This document shows positions 18,091 through 24,904 of a DNA stretch of 64,000 nucleotides, in pieces. The position numbers and the translations under genes are program-made. The notes beneath the pieces are model-generated. The model saw only the letters and a list, made by a program, of their open reading frames with translations. It did not search any database and was not told the origin of the DNA. The stretch is taken from NCBI RefSeq assembly GCF_032842345.1, contig NZ_WBKO01000001.1, forward strand, positions 806,001-870,000, given 5' to 3'. Each line of letters opens with the position of its first letter. Within the stretch, counting starts at the first letter, position 1. Source of the DNA: Methanoculleus caldifontis. Lineage in GTDB: Archaea; Halobacteriota; Methanomicrobia; Methanomicrobiales; Methanoculleaceae.

Positions 18091-18493
18091 AGGCGGCAGA
18101 CCCGTTCTGATCCCTGAAAGAAATTTTGACCACCAATTTTTGGCTTTGTTGAATCCCGCTCACCGAGATCAAATAGCCTGCAAAATTATCCCGGCATCAT
18201 CGGCTCACGCGAAGGCGCGAAGACGCGAAGCCTGCATGGGTACTGACAGCTTCCTTCGCACCTGGCAGTGCTCATGCTCGCTATGCTCGCATCTCACACC
18301 TGGCGGTGCTCGAACTCCGGCCCTTAGGGCCGTAGTCCTTCGAAGCCTGATGGCTTCTCAAACTTCTGTTCTACGAACCGTCGCACTTCGCGTTCTTCGC
18401 GGCTTCGCGTGAGGCCAGCGTGAGGCCATATACAACTCTCTGGTGACCGGGCGTATCGAGAGGGTGTATGAAGCCCGGAGCAGGCACCCTGCC
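18091..18493. repeat. Gene-free stretch with palindromic-repeat element and hairpin chain (locus A)
   Basis: About 400 bp without a convincing gene. An AT-rich segment (18115-18185) is followed by an element bounded by imperfect inverted ends: CTCACGCGAAGGCGCGAAG from 18204 and its complement ending at 18413, about 28 bp each. Inside are short hairpins such as CGGCCC-TTA-GGGCCG, GAAGCC-TGA-TGGCTTC and CACC-TGGC-GGTG. The same ends occur at four other places in this window. Confidence 0.75.
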
Positions 18494-18727
18494 TCACCCG
18501 AACCGGAAGACCCGGAGCCCCTCCTCGTGGATCTCCTGCCCGGCGAGGTGCTCCATCTCGCGGTCGATCCCGTAGGCGGCCGAGCCCGCAAACGCCATCT
18601 CCGCAGTGCCGAAGTCTTCTGCCCGGATCGTCCGCTCAAGCGGTGGACGGTCATAACCTCCGGCGGTCAGCAGAACCGGCCGTCCGACCGCACGGTGCGG
18701 GGGTCCTCCGCACCCGCGGCGAGCCAT
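18494..18727 (-). CDS. Short unrecognised coding-like segment downstream of trmO
   Basis: The stretch from about 18665 down to 18494 reads as protein-like sequence (for example IRAEDFGTAEMAFAGSAAYG, ending LRVFRFG) with the GAG/ATC/CTC/CGG-biased codons of neighbouring real genes. The only in-frame ATG is at 18727, which overlaps the end of trmO by 61 bp. A better-placed ATG at 18654, next to GGAGG, is in another frame. A single-base shift near 18640 would join them. It may be a small gene with an overlap start, or a frameshifted one. I do not recognise the family. Confidence 0.35.
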   Translation of the reverse strand: MARRGCGGPPHRAVGRPVLLTAGGYDRPPLERTIRAEDFGTAEMAFAGSAAYGIDREMEHLAGQEIHEEGLRVFRFG

Positions 18728-19149
18728 CCGGCCCGTTCGTCGGGGTAAGCGTCGAAGGCCGGGACGTAGGGCTTGATATCGAGGACCGGCGTCCCGTCCA
18801 GGATATCCACGTCCTCGACGTGGAGCGTCGTGCCGTCGACGGCGACCAGTCTGAGGATCGAGAGCCCGATGGCGTTGGGGCGGCGGGGCGCCCGGGTCGC
18901 AAAGACACCGTGGGGCGCCGTATCGAGGAACGGGACCACCTCGAGCGTGTAGCCCTCCGAGCGGTGGAGGTGGTAGAGGAGGATGATCCGGGAGAACCCC
19001 GCGAGGTCTTTTACGCCGGCAGCATAGACGGGGTCGAGTTCGACCGTGCCCCGGACGCCCCGGGCGCCGACGGGCTGGATGGGCATGTTGCGGGGGTCGC
19101 GGAAGGGGGAGTGGACAACCCCGATGGGGGTGAAGGTGATTCCGGTCAT
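18667..19149 (-). CDS. trmO: tRNA m6t6A37 methyltransferase TrmO (TsaA-like)
   Basis: 160 residues of the TsaA/TrmO beta-barrel family, which transfers a methyl group from SAM to t6A37 of tRNA. Motifs are FTPIGVVHSPF at the N-terminus, GFSRIILLYHLHRSEG, the SAM-site block GVFATRAPRRPNAIGLS, VEDVDILDGTPVLDIKPYVP, and the family-typical C-terminal SDGRF. The length is normal. It is convergent with nothing and is followed on the same strand by a short coding-like segment. The family call is firm; the exact tRNA substrate in archaea is inferred. Confidence 0.9.
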   Translation of the reverse strand: MTGITFTPIGVVHSPFRDPRNMPIQPVGARGVRGTVELDPVYAAGVKDLAGFSRIILLYHLHRSEGYTLEVVPFLDTAPHGVFATRAPRRPNAIGLSILRLVAVDGTTLHVEDVDILDGTPVLDIKPYVPAFDAYPDERAGWLAAGAEDPRTVRSDGRFC

Positions 19150-19243
19150 GCGGTACCGATCACCCGGCGGGACAAAGAGGGTTTGTGTCCGGGCAGGCTT
19201 CTACGGGAAAGGTTATCAACGGCCCGTGCGTCTACCTGCCCTC

Positions 19244-19612
19244 ATGGAAGACCTCTTGGCGGTTCTCTGCGATATCGAGAACCGGGCCTGGAAGGCCGCG
19301 GATACCCGGGACGCCGGGTTCTACCGGGAGTACCTCGCGCCGGAGGCGCTGATCGTCACGCCGTTTGGGGTCCTGAACCGCGAGGAGATCATCCGCGAGA
19401 TCGCGGAGAACCCGCTCGAACTGCCGGCGTATGCGCTCTCGGACGAGAGGGTCGTGCCCCTCGGGGAGGAGAACGCCGTCCTCGTCTACACCGTCTCCCT
19501 CGGCGGGCATACGCTCTACGTCTCGACGGTGTATGCCCGGAACAAGGGCCGGTGGCGGGCGGCCTTTCACCAGCGGACGCCTGCTGTCCAGGAGGTTGGA
19601 GGGATGGATTAA
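19244..19612 (+). CDS. NTF2-like (SnoaL/DUF4440-type) protein
   Basis: 122 residues from the ATG at 19244. The pattern is that of a cone-shaped alpha+beta NTF2-like fold: an N-terminal helix with W and Y (LCDIENRAWKAADTRDAGFY), APEALIVTPFGVLNREEII, then three beta strands ending in GRWRAAFHQRTPA. Such proteins are small-molecule binders or isomerase-like enzymes, and the pocket residues do not indicate a substrate. The 3' end overlaps the convergent thiE stop by 4 bp. Confidence 0.75.
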   Translation: MEDLLAVLCDIENRAWKAADTRDAGFYREYLAPEALIVTPFGVLNREEIIREIAENPLELPAYALSDERVVPLGEENAVLVYTVSLGGHTLYVSTVYARNKGRWRAAFHQRTPAVQEVGGMD

Positions 19613-20244
19613 CACCCTCTCGCCTTCGCCGCGGCGATCCGGGCCCGGAGGTCCCGTGCGGCGCCGGTGACGTCCTCCTGTCCGACGACCGCTGAGATCA
19701 CCGCGATGCCGTCCGCCCCCGCGGCGATGACGTCGCCGACGTTCGTTGCGGTGATCCCCCCGATCGCGACGAGCGGGAGAGAGACCGCGCCCCTGATCTC
19801 CGAGAGCACGGCGAGCCCATGGCCCGGTCCGGCGTCGTTCTTCGACCCGGTCGGAAACGTCGGGCTGAGCGCCACGTAATCGGCCCCCTCCGCCGCGGCC
19901 CGGACCGCCGCATCGACGGACCCGACCGAGGCGCCGATGACGAACCCCGGCGGGGCGATCCGCCGCGCCTCCCTGACGGGGAGGTCGCCTGCGCCGAGGT
20001 GGACCCCGTCGGCGCCGGCCGCGAGGGCCACGTCCAGGCGGTCGTTCACGATGAAGAGCGCTCCGGCATCCAGAGTGACCTCGCGGACGGCGAGGGCCGC
20101 TTCAAGGAGGCCCCTCCCGGAGAGCCGTTTGTCGCGGAGCTGGACCGCGTCCGCGCCCCCGGCCACGGCGCGGCGGGCCAGCTCCGCGTGGGAGAGGCCG
20201 CGACCGATCTCTTCGTCGGTGACTACGTAGAGGTCGTACCCCAT
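19609..20244 (-). CDS. thiE: Thiamine-phosphate synthase
   Basis: A 211-residue TIM barrel. It joins HMP-pyrophosphate and thiazole phosphate to thiamine phosphate. Family motifs are YVVTDEE, AVQLRDKRLSGR (substrate-binding Gln/Arg/Lys), LFIVNDRLDVALAAGADGVH, DYVALSPTFPTGSKND and VAIGGITATNV. The ATG (20244-20242) shares one base with the thiM stop (TGATG), so the two are translationally coupled. The enzyme is cytosolic. Confidence 0.95.
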   Translation of the reverse strand: MGYDLYVVTDEEIGRGLSHAELARRAVAGGADAVQLRDKRLSGRGLLEAALAVREVTLDAGALFIVNDRLDVALAAGADGVHLGAGDLPVREARRIAPPGFVIGASVGSVDAAVRAAAEGADYVALSPTFPTGSKNDAGPGHGLAVLSEIRGAVSLPLVAIGGITATNVGDVIAAGADGIAVISAVVGQEDVTGAARDLRARIAAAKARGC

Positions 20245-21083
20245 CACCGCTCCTCGATCCGCGCGTGCTGGCCGAGGTCGTCGGGCGTGAGCCCGGCGAG
20301 TTCGTCGAAGAGCCCCGTCCGGAACGAGTAAGGGCCGCGAGCGCCTGCCGCCGCCCGCTCCCCTGCCCGGCCGAAGGCCGCGAGCGCCGCGGCCGAAGCG
20401 ACCGCACGATCGTCCGCGACCGCGACGAACGCCGCCGTGACCGAGGCGGCCATGCACCCGGTTCCCGAGAGGCGGTCCATCGCCGGGACGCCGTTTTTGA
20501 CCAGGTAGACCCTGCTGCCGTCGGTGACGACGTCGACTGCTCCCGTCATCGAGACGACGGTCCCCATGGCACGGGCGCACGCCAGTGCCGTCTCGACGGG
20601 ATCGCCCGTGACCCCGCCTGAGTCGACCCCGCGGACGCTCCCGCCGGTCCCGGCGAGGACGCCGATCTCCCCGGCGTTCCCCTTCAGGACGGCGACTTCG
20701 AGGGCGTCGAGGAGCCGCAGGACCGCCGCGGTCCGAAACGGCGTCGCCCCCGCACCGACCGGGTCGAGGATTACCGGGATGCCGAGATCGTTCGCCCTCC
20801 GGCCGGCGGCGAGCATCGCCTCGACCTGCGTGGCGGAGAGCGTCCCGATGTTCAGGACGAGGGCGCCGGCGGCGGCGACCATATCGGCGACCTCTTCGGG
20901 CGCCTCGGCCATCACCGGAGCGGCCCCGGCAGAGATCGTGATGTTCGCGCAGTCGTTGATCGTGACGCTGTTCGTGATGTGGTGGATGAGCGGCCGCTTC
21001 GACCGCACGGCGGCAAGGAGGCCGGCGGGGATCGCGCCGTCCATCATGTGTGCCGATGAGCCTTCTGTCGTGTTGCCCGGCAT
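20244..21083 (-). CDS. thiM: Hydroxyethylthiazole kinase
   Basis: A 279-residue ribokinase-fold enzyme of thiazole salvage. Motifs are PLIHHITNSVTINDCANITI, APVMAEAPEEV, VLDPVGAGATPFR, LKGNAGEI and the catalytic GTGCM in MDRLSGTGCMAASVTAAF. It supplies thiazole phosphate to ThiE, encoded next. A TATA-like TTTTATG at 21113-21119 would start transcription close to the ATG. I looked for a TPP riboswitch in the 200-bp upstream region and saw none. Confidence 0.95.
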   Translation of the reverse strand: MPGNTTEGSSAHMMDGAIPAGLLAAVRSKRPLIHHITNSVTINDCANITISAGAAPVMAEAPEEVADMVAAAGALVLNIGTLSATQVEAMLAAGRRANDLGIPVILDPVGAGATPFRTAAVLRLLDALEVAVLKGNAGEIGVLAGTGGSVRGVDSGGVTGDPVETALACARAMGTVVSMTGAVDVVTDGSRVYLVKNGVPAMDRLSGTGCMAASVTAAFVAVADDRAVASAAALAAFGRAGERAAAGARGPYSFRTGLFDELAGLTPDDLGQHARIEER

Positions 21084-21112
21084 AACTACCCTAGATCTCT
21101 GGCGGGCAATCG

Positions 21113-21119
21113 CATAAAA
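21113..21119 (-). promoter_or_regulatory. TATA-like element for thiM-thiE
   Basis: The minus-strand TTTTATG lies about 33 bp before the thiM ATG. It predicts a leader of only a few nucleotides, which would leave no room for a riboswitch. Confidence 0.4.
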
Positions 21120-21138
21120 CCGGTCGCCGGGCGTCTGA

Positions 21139-21211
21139 GGTTCTCACCGATGTACACGATCCCCGCCCGAAGTCGTCGGAGAAACGCGGCTCCCGGGTGA
21201 CCGTGAGAACC
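21139..21211. promoter_or_regulatory. Inverted repeat between thiM and mch
   Basis: A perfect 9-bp inverted repeat, GGTTCTCAC (21139-21147) and GTGAGAACC (21203-21211), with 55 bp between arms. It lies between the divergent thiM and mch genes and could be a paired operator for one or both. It is too far apart for an ordinary terminator hairpin. Confidence 0.4.
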
Positions 21212-21230
21212 CTCCCCACGTGCCCGGAAG

Positions 21231-21249
21231 GGAACCACTAAAGTGTTCC
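21231..21249. promoter_or_regulatory. Imperfect palindrome at the mch promoter
   Basis: GGAACcACT-aa-AGTGTTCC (arms of 8 paired bases with one bulge) lies 34-52 bp before the mch ATG, where the TATA/start region should be. I see no strong TATA box elsewhere upstream of mch, so this may be an operator over a weak promoter. Confidence 0.35.
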
Positions 21250-21282
21250 GCAGCCTATCCACCGTTAGAGGGGTGAGGGACG

Positions 21283-22227
21283 ATGCTGAGCATCAACAGC
21301 ACGGCGATTCCCGCCGTGAGAGAGATGATCGACCGCCGGGACGAGCTCGGCATCGCGGTCGCGGAGCAGGAGAACGGCGCGACGTGCATCGACTGCGGCG
21401 TGAACGTCCCCGGGAGTTACCGGGCGGGGACACTCTTTGTCGAGGTCTGCCTTGCGGGGCTCGCGACGGCGGCGATAACCATGGGGCGGGTGGGGGACAT
21501 CCCCGTCCCGTTCCTGCACCTCGCTATCGAGCACCCCGCCCTTGCCTGTCTCGGCTCGCAGAAGGCGGGATGGGTGCTGAAGGCTGGAGACTACTCCGCT
21601 ATGGCCTCGGGCCCGGCGCGGGCGCTTGCGCTGAAGCCGAAAGAGACCTACAACAGGATCGGCTACCGCGACACCTCCCGGACCGGCATCCTCGCGCTCG
21701 AAGCCGATACCCTCCCGGACGAGAAGGTCACGGAATTCATCGCGGAGAAGTGCGGCATCGGTCCGGAAGACCTCTACGTCCTCGTCGCCCCGACCCGGAG
21801 CCTGGTCGGCTCGGTCCAGATCTCCGGGCGGGTCGTCACGGCGACCCTCCACAAGCTCGAGGAGAAGGGTTACGATGTCCGCCTGATCCGCCACGCGGCG
21901 GGACGGTCGCCGGTCGCGCCCGTAAAGAGGAGCGGTATCGACGCGATGGGAACAACCAACGACTGCAACATCTATTACGGCTCGGTCTCCCTCGTCGCGG
22001 AGGGCTACGACCCGGTCTTTGCGACCCTTCCCTCCCGGACGTCCCCCGACTACGGGCGGCCGTTCGGCCGGGTGCTCAAGGATGCCGGCTACGACTTCCT
22101 CAAGGTGGACTCCCTGCTCGCGTTCTCGCCGGCGGAGGTGACGGTCAACGACAGCACCTCCGGCGAGGTCTACCATTTCGGCGGCCTGAACCGCGACGTG
22201 CTGCTCGAATCGTTCGGGGTCCTGTAG
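21283..22227 (+). CDS. mch: Methenyltetrahydromethanopterin cyclohydrolase
   Basis: 314 residues, the family's usual length. It catalyses the reversible hydrolysis of methenyl-H4MPT to formyl-H4MPT, a central step of methanogenesis from CO2. Characteristic blocks are ATCIDCGVNVPGSYRAG, SGPARALALKPKETY, VLVAPTRSLVGSVQISGRVV, TTNDCNIYYGS and the C-terminal FGGLNRDVLLESFGV. A cytosolic trimer is known for the family. It is monocistronic, followed by a perfect inverted repeat (22260-22320). Confidence 0.97.
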   Translation: MLSINSTAIPAVREMIDRRDELGIAVAEQENGATCIDCGVNVPGSYRAGTLFVEVCLAGLATAAITMGRVGDIPVPFLHLAIEHPALACLGSQKAGWVLKAGDYSAMASGPARALALKPKETYNRIGYRDTSRTGILALEADTLPDEKVTEFIAEKCGIGPEDLYVLVAPTRSLVGSVQISGRVVTATLHKLEEKGYDVRLIRHAAGRSPVAPVKRSGIDAMGTTNDCNIYYGSVSLVAEGYDPVFATLPSRTSPDYGRPFGRVLKDAGYDFLKVDSLLAFSPAEVTVNDSTSGEVYHFGGLNRDVLLESFGVL

Positions 22228-22259
22228 AAGATTCCTTCCAGGAGTTCTTTGTCTGTTAG

Positions 22260-22320
22260 CTCACGCGAAGCCGCGAAGAGAGGGAAAGCACCTTTCGCGG
22301 CCTTCGCGGCTTCGCGTGAG
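22260..22320. repeat. Palindromic repeat (locus B)
   Basis: A perfect 19-bp inverted repeat, CTCACGCGAAGCCGCGAAG at 22260-22278 and its complement at 22302-22320, with a 23-bp spacer. It is 32 bp past the mch stop and 81 bp from the stop of the convergent ferredoxin gene, so it could act as a two-way terminator or RNA 3' stabiliser as well as being a dispersed repeat. Confidence 0.85.
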
Positions 22321-22401
22321 ACCCCGCCGCCCCCATCTGCTCTTTACTCGCGGGAGGCCCTGTAGATAAACGAGTTAAAAGAAGGGTTCGGACCCCCGGA
22401 C

Positions 22402-22689
22402 TCACTCCGGGGTCGTCTTCTCGCGGTAGCGCTGAAGCGCCTTCTCGACGTAGGACGTCATCTGCACGGCGCCCACCACGCAGGCCTGTGCGCACTTCCC
22501 GCAGCCGATACAGGTATCGGGGCCCGTGATCCAGGCCTTATCGATCTTCTTTCCCAGGTCCACGAGGACGATCGAGCCGGTCGGACAGACCTCGATGCAG
22601 TCCCCGCACCCCTCGCACGAGAAGGGGATGATCCAGGGGAACCGGTCGGGCGTCTTCTTCCCGCCCGCCTCTCTCCGGTCTTCGCTCAT
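22402..22689 (-). CDS. 2[4Fe-4S] ferredoxin-type protein
   Basis: 95 residues with two Cys clusters: CEGCGDCIEVCPTGS at about 25-39 and CIGCGKCAQACVVGA at about 61-75, together ligating two [4Fe-4S] clusters. The spacing between clusters is longer than in clostridial ferredoxins. The charged N- and C-terminal extensions suggest docking to a partner. It is the last gene of a leftward redox group (CCG protein, two PNPOx flavoproteins, ferredoxin), 6 bp after the preceding gene. Confidence 0.92.
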   Translation of the reverse strand: MSEDRREAGGKKTPDRFPWIIPFSCEGCGDCIEVCPTGSIVLVDLGKKIDKAWITGPDTCIGCGKCAQACVVGAVQMTSYVEKALQRYREKTTPE

Positions 22690-22695
22690 CGCCTC

Positions 22696-23175
22696 TCAGT
22701 TCCTCTTCCGCGGCACGTCCTTCCAGCGCTGCCGCTCCCACGCATCGAGGTCCTCCGGCGCCATGCCGTCGAGCCTCTGCCCGGCCTCGTAGCCGGGCTT
22801 CGTGCAGTAGAGTTCGGTCAGGCGCACGAGGAGGACGGCCCCGGCCGCGATCTCCTTCTCCGCCTTTGCCCCTGCTGCAACCGCATCGAAGACCTCTCCC
22901 GACCGGAGGAGCTCCCCGGTCCCCTTGAACTGGTACGCGGCGCGGATGCCGCCCTGCCGCGAGACGCCGAACGCGACCCGCGGGTTCTTCGCGAGCACGG
23001 GGGCGATGACCGCAGCCTCATCCTCCGCGAGGGCGAACGCCACCTCGCCGTCGCCTCTCACTTGGGCATAGCGCCCCAGCACCACAAACGGGACGCCTTC
23101 CGGCGTCGCGACGCAGAGGTGGCAGCCCATCGCCTCGATCCATCCCTTCATCCTCTCTGTAAGTGTTACCGTCAT
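22696..23175 (-). CDS. Pyridoxamine-5'-phosphate oxidase-like flavin-binding protein
   Basis: 159 residues with a split-barrel FMN-binding pattern: CHLCVATPEGVPFVVLGRYA, then AFALAEDEAAVIAPVLAKNPRVAFGV, GIRAAYQFKGTGELLRSG and VRLTELYCTKPGYEAG. These match PNPOx-related proteins, which bind FMN, F420 or heme. AGGGGTGA precedes the ATG at 23175. It lies between a second PNPOx-like gene and the ferredoxin, so it probably takes part in electron transfer between Fe-S and flavin/F420 cofactors. The cofactor is not decided by the sequence. Confidence 0.8.
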   Translation of the reverse strand: MTVTLTERMKGWIEAMGCHLCVATPEGVPFVVLGRYAQVRGDGEVAFALAEDEAAVIAPVLAKNPRVAFGVSRQGGIRAAYQFKGTGELLRSGEVFDAVAAGAKAEKEIAAGAVLLVRLTELYCTKPGYEAGQRLDGMAPEDLDAWERQRWKDVPRKRN

Positions 23176-23186
23176 CCAGATCACCC

Positions 23187-23672
23187 CTACAGGACCTTCT
23201 CCCCCGCGTGTCCGGGCTCGATCGAGTAGGCCTCCTCGACATGCACGACCACGACCCCGCGCTGGACCGCCTTCGGGAAGACGATGTCGGGCGGGACCTC
23301 GTCCGGCGGTTCGGCCTTGTTCCAGTTCCCCCACTCGTTTAAGATATCCGTCGCGTTTGCGCCGTACCAGTCGAATTCGCGGGGGAACCCGTACTCGATG
23401 TCGACGGCCTTGCCCTTGAAGACCCACCACCGCCCCTCGTCGAGCGGGTGGCAGATCGTGACCGCGACGTCGGGGTTCTCCTTGATGTTCGCCTTCGTCT
23501 TCAAGAGGAACATATCCGCGATCAGGATCTTGTCGTCCATGTGCGTGGCGACGAACCGCATCGCAGCGATGTTGGGGTTGCCGTCCCTGCTCGACGTGCA
23601 GAGATAGACCAGGCTCCCTCCCTTGCCGGGAACCCGCAGGGCCTCTTTCATCTCCTGAGTAAACTTCACCAT
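23187..23672 (-). CDS. Pyridoxamine-5'-phosphate oxidase-like protein, second copy
   Basis: 161 residues from the ATG at 23672, which is preceded by GAGGTGA; the in-frame GTG at 23681 would overlap that site. The split-barrel core includes LVYLCTSSRDGNPNIAAMRF, MDDKILIADMFLLKTKANIKENPDVAVT and WWVFKGKAVDIEYG. It differs from the next gene by a W/Y-rich insert (DWYGANATDILNEWGNWNKA) and an acidic C-terminus, so the two are not simple duplicates. It sits between the CCG protein (16 bp upstream) and the other flavoprotein (11 bp downstream). Confidence 0.8.
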   Translation of the reverse strand: MVKFTQEMKEALRVPGKGGSLVYLCTSSRDGNPNIAAMRFVATHMDDKILIADMFLLKTKANIKENPDVAVTICHPLDEGRWWVFKGKAVDIEYGFPREFDWYGANATDILNEWGNWNKAEPPDEVPPDIVFPKAVQRGVVVVHVEEAYSIEPGHAGEKVL

Positions 23673-23688
23673 TCTTCTCACCTCACAG

Positions 23689-24777
23689 TTACTTCACCGG
23701 ATACCCGAACGCGGCGGCTCCGGCGGGACCGAGTTCCTCACCCAGAGCGCGTTTCACCATCTGGGTGATGTAGATCGGTTCAAGCTCCATCTTCCGGCAG
23801 GTCCCGCGCATCACCGTGATGCAGGCCGGGCAGATGAAGAGGAGCTCTTCGGCGCCGGCGTCGGCGGCGTCCTGGACGTTCTTGCGCTGGATCTCGACCG
23901 CCCGCTCGTGATTGGCGTGGAAGATCCCGCACCCGCAGCAGAGCCGATCTTCTCCCGTATAAACCCGCTTCTCCTCGACGGACTCCACACCGATCATCTC
24001 GAAGATATCGGCGAGCCAGTCCGACCAGATCTCGCGGTCCCCGCCCTTCGGGGCGAGGCGTGTCGTACAGCCGCCCTGGACCGCGATCCTGATGCCGAGC
24101 GGCTTTGCGATCCGGTCCGGGTGGTCGCGGAGCCAGTTCCTGATGTACTCGAGGATGTGGACCGGCCGGAAGGGCACCTCCACGCCCCGCTGCATCGCGA
24201 GGGTCGTCGCCACGTTGTAGCAGGCGTCGTGGGTGAAGACGATCTCGTCGACCCCGAACTCTGCGGCGGCTTTAGCGAGGTTCTCGATGAACTGCGGGAG
24301 GAACTTCACCGGCCGTGACGCCCGGCCGAGATGGGTCTCGGTGAACCCGCACGCGTAGGGCCCTCCCCCGATGATGGTCGCATCCTCAAACATCTGCCCC
24401 GTCAGGAACTCTGCCTGGGGCACCACCTCGTAGATCCCGCCGGCGGAGATGAGCGGGCCGCCCGATTTCCCTCTCCGGACGACCGTCGCCGGTTTCGTCA
24501 GCCAGTCGCTCGACGGCTTTGCGTCGGGAGGGATGCCGAGAACGCCCGTCTCCTCCTGCCGCTGCGCGATGAGGTCCCAGGGATCGGCGCCCCGGGGGCA
24601 GAAGTCGTTACAGGCTGCGCAGGTGATGCACTCCTTCAGGATCGGGTGGCGTTCCCCCTTTATCAGGGCCTGCACGGCGCTCTTTGCGTCATCTTCGTCA
24701 TACGATACATATGGGCAGCGGACGAGGCACTCCCCTCTGCAACGCGAGAAGTCGCATTTCGATAGATCAAATGCCAT
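23689..24777 (-). CDS. Fe-S/CCG-domain oxidoreductase (HdrD/GlpC-like)
   Basis: 362 residues from the ATG at 24777. The N-terminus has two ferredoxin-like Cys sets, of which the second, CITCAACNDFCPRGADP, is canonical. The first (CDFSRCRGECLVRCPY) has unusual spacing. Two CCG-type cysteine-rich modules follow, around residues 195-245 (including HDACYNVATTL and GGCTTRLAP) and 275-325 (RLCCGCGIF, then FICPACITVMRG). In HdrB/HdrD, CCG domains hold the noncubane cluster that acts on disulfides. The protein is probably cytosolic and passes electrons to the downstream flavoproteins and ferredoxin. The substrate is unknown. Confidence 0.85.
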   Translation of the reverse strand: MAFDLSKCDFSRCRGECLVRCPYVSYDEDDAKSAVQALIKGERHPILKECITCAACNDFCPRGADPWDLIAQRQEETGVLGIPPDAKPSSDWLTKPATVVRRGKSGGPLISAGGIYEVVPQAEFLTGQMFEDATIIGGGPYACGFTETHLGRASRPVKFLPQFIENLAKAAAEFGVDEIVFTHDACYNVATTLAMQRGVEVPFRPVHILEYIRNWLRDHPDRIAKPLGIRIAVQGGCTTRLAPKGGDREIWSDWLADIFEMIGVESVEEKRVYTGEDRLCCGCGIFHANHERAVEIQRKNVQDAADAGAEELLFICPACITVMRGTCRKMELEPIYITQMVKRALGEELGPAGAAAFGYPVK

Positions 24778-24812
24778 CACTCAGCCCTCTATTCTACCCT
24801 GTGTCCGTACCC

Positions 24813-24821
24813 TTATTTAAC
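24813..24821 (-). promoter_or_regulatory. TATA box for the CCG-flavoprotein-ferredoxin operon
   Basis: The minus strand reads TTAAATAAGG about 40 bp before the ATG at 24777. No other promoter is evident within the four-gene run, where gaps are 6-16 bp. Confidence 0.45.
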
Positions 24822-24904
24822 ATGGGTTGGCGGCAAGGGTGCCTGACCGGCCGCCGGGCCGGGAGGGTGGGGGTTGAGCGTGTAACGGAACGGTCCGCCG
24901 GGGT

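Noticed and set aside
18115-18185. An insertion-sequence remnant in the AT-rich stretch after rubredoxin
   Set aside because: Part of it resembles words found at some IS ends, but there is no transposase fragment, no matching second end and no target duplication.
18204-18413. CRISPR array
   Set aside because: The repeat ends are inverted rather than direct, there are no regularly spaced unique spacers, and no cas genes are in the window. The other repeat loci fail for the same reasons.
21084-21280. A TPP riboswitch for thiM-thiE
   Set aside because: The region lacks the conserved CUGAGA and CUGAUC-type cores, and the TATA position leaves almost no leader.
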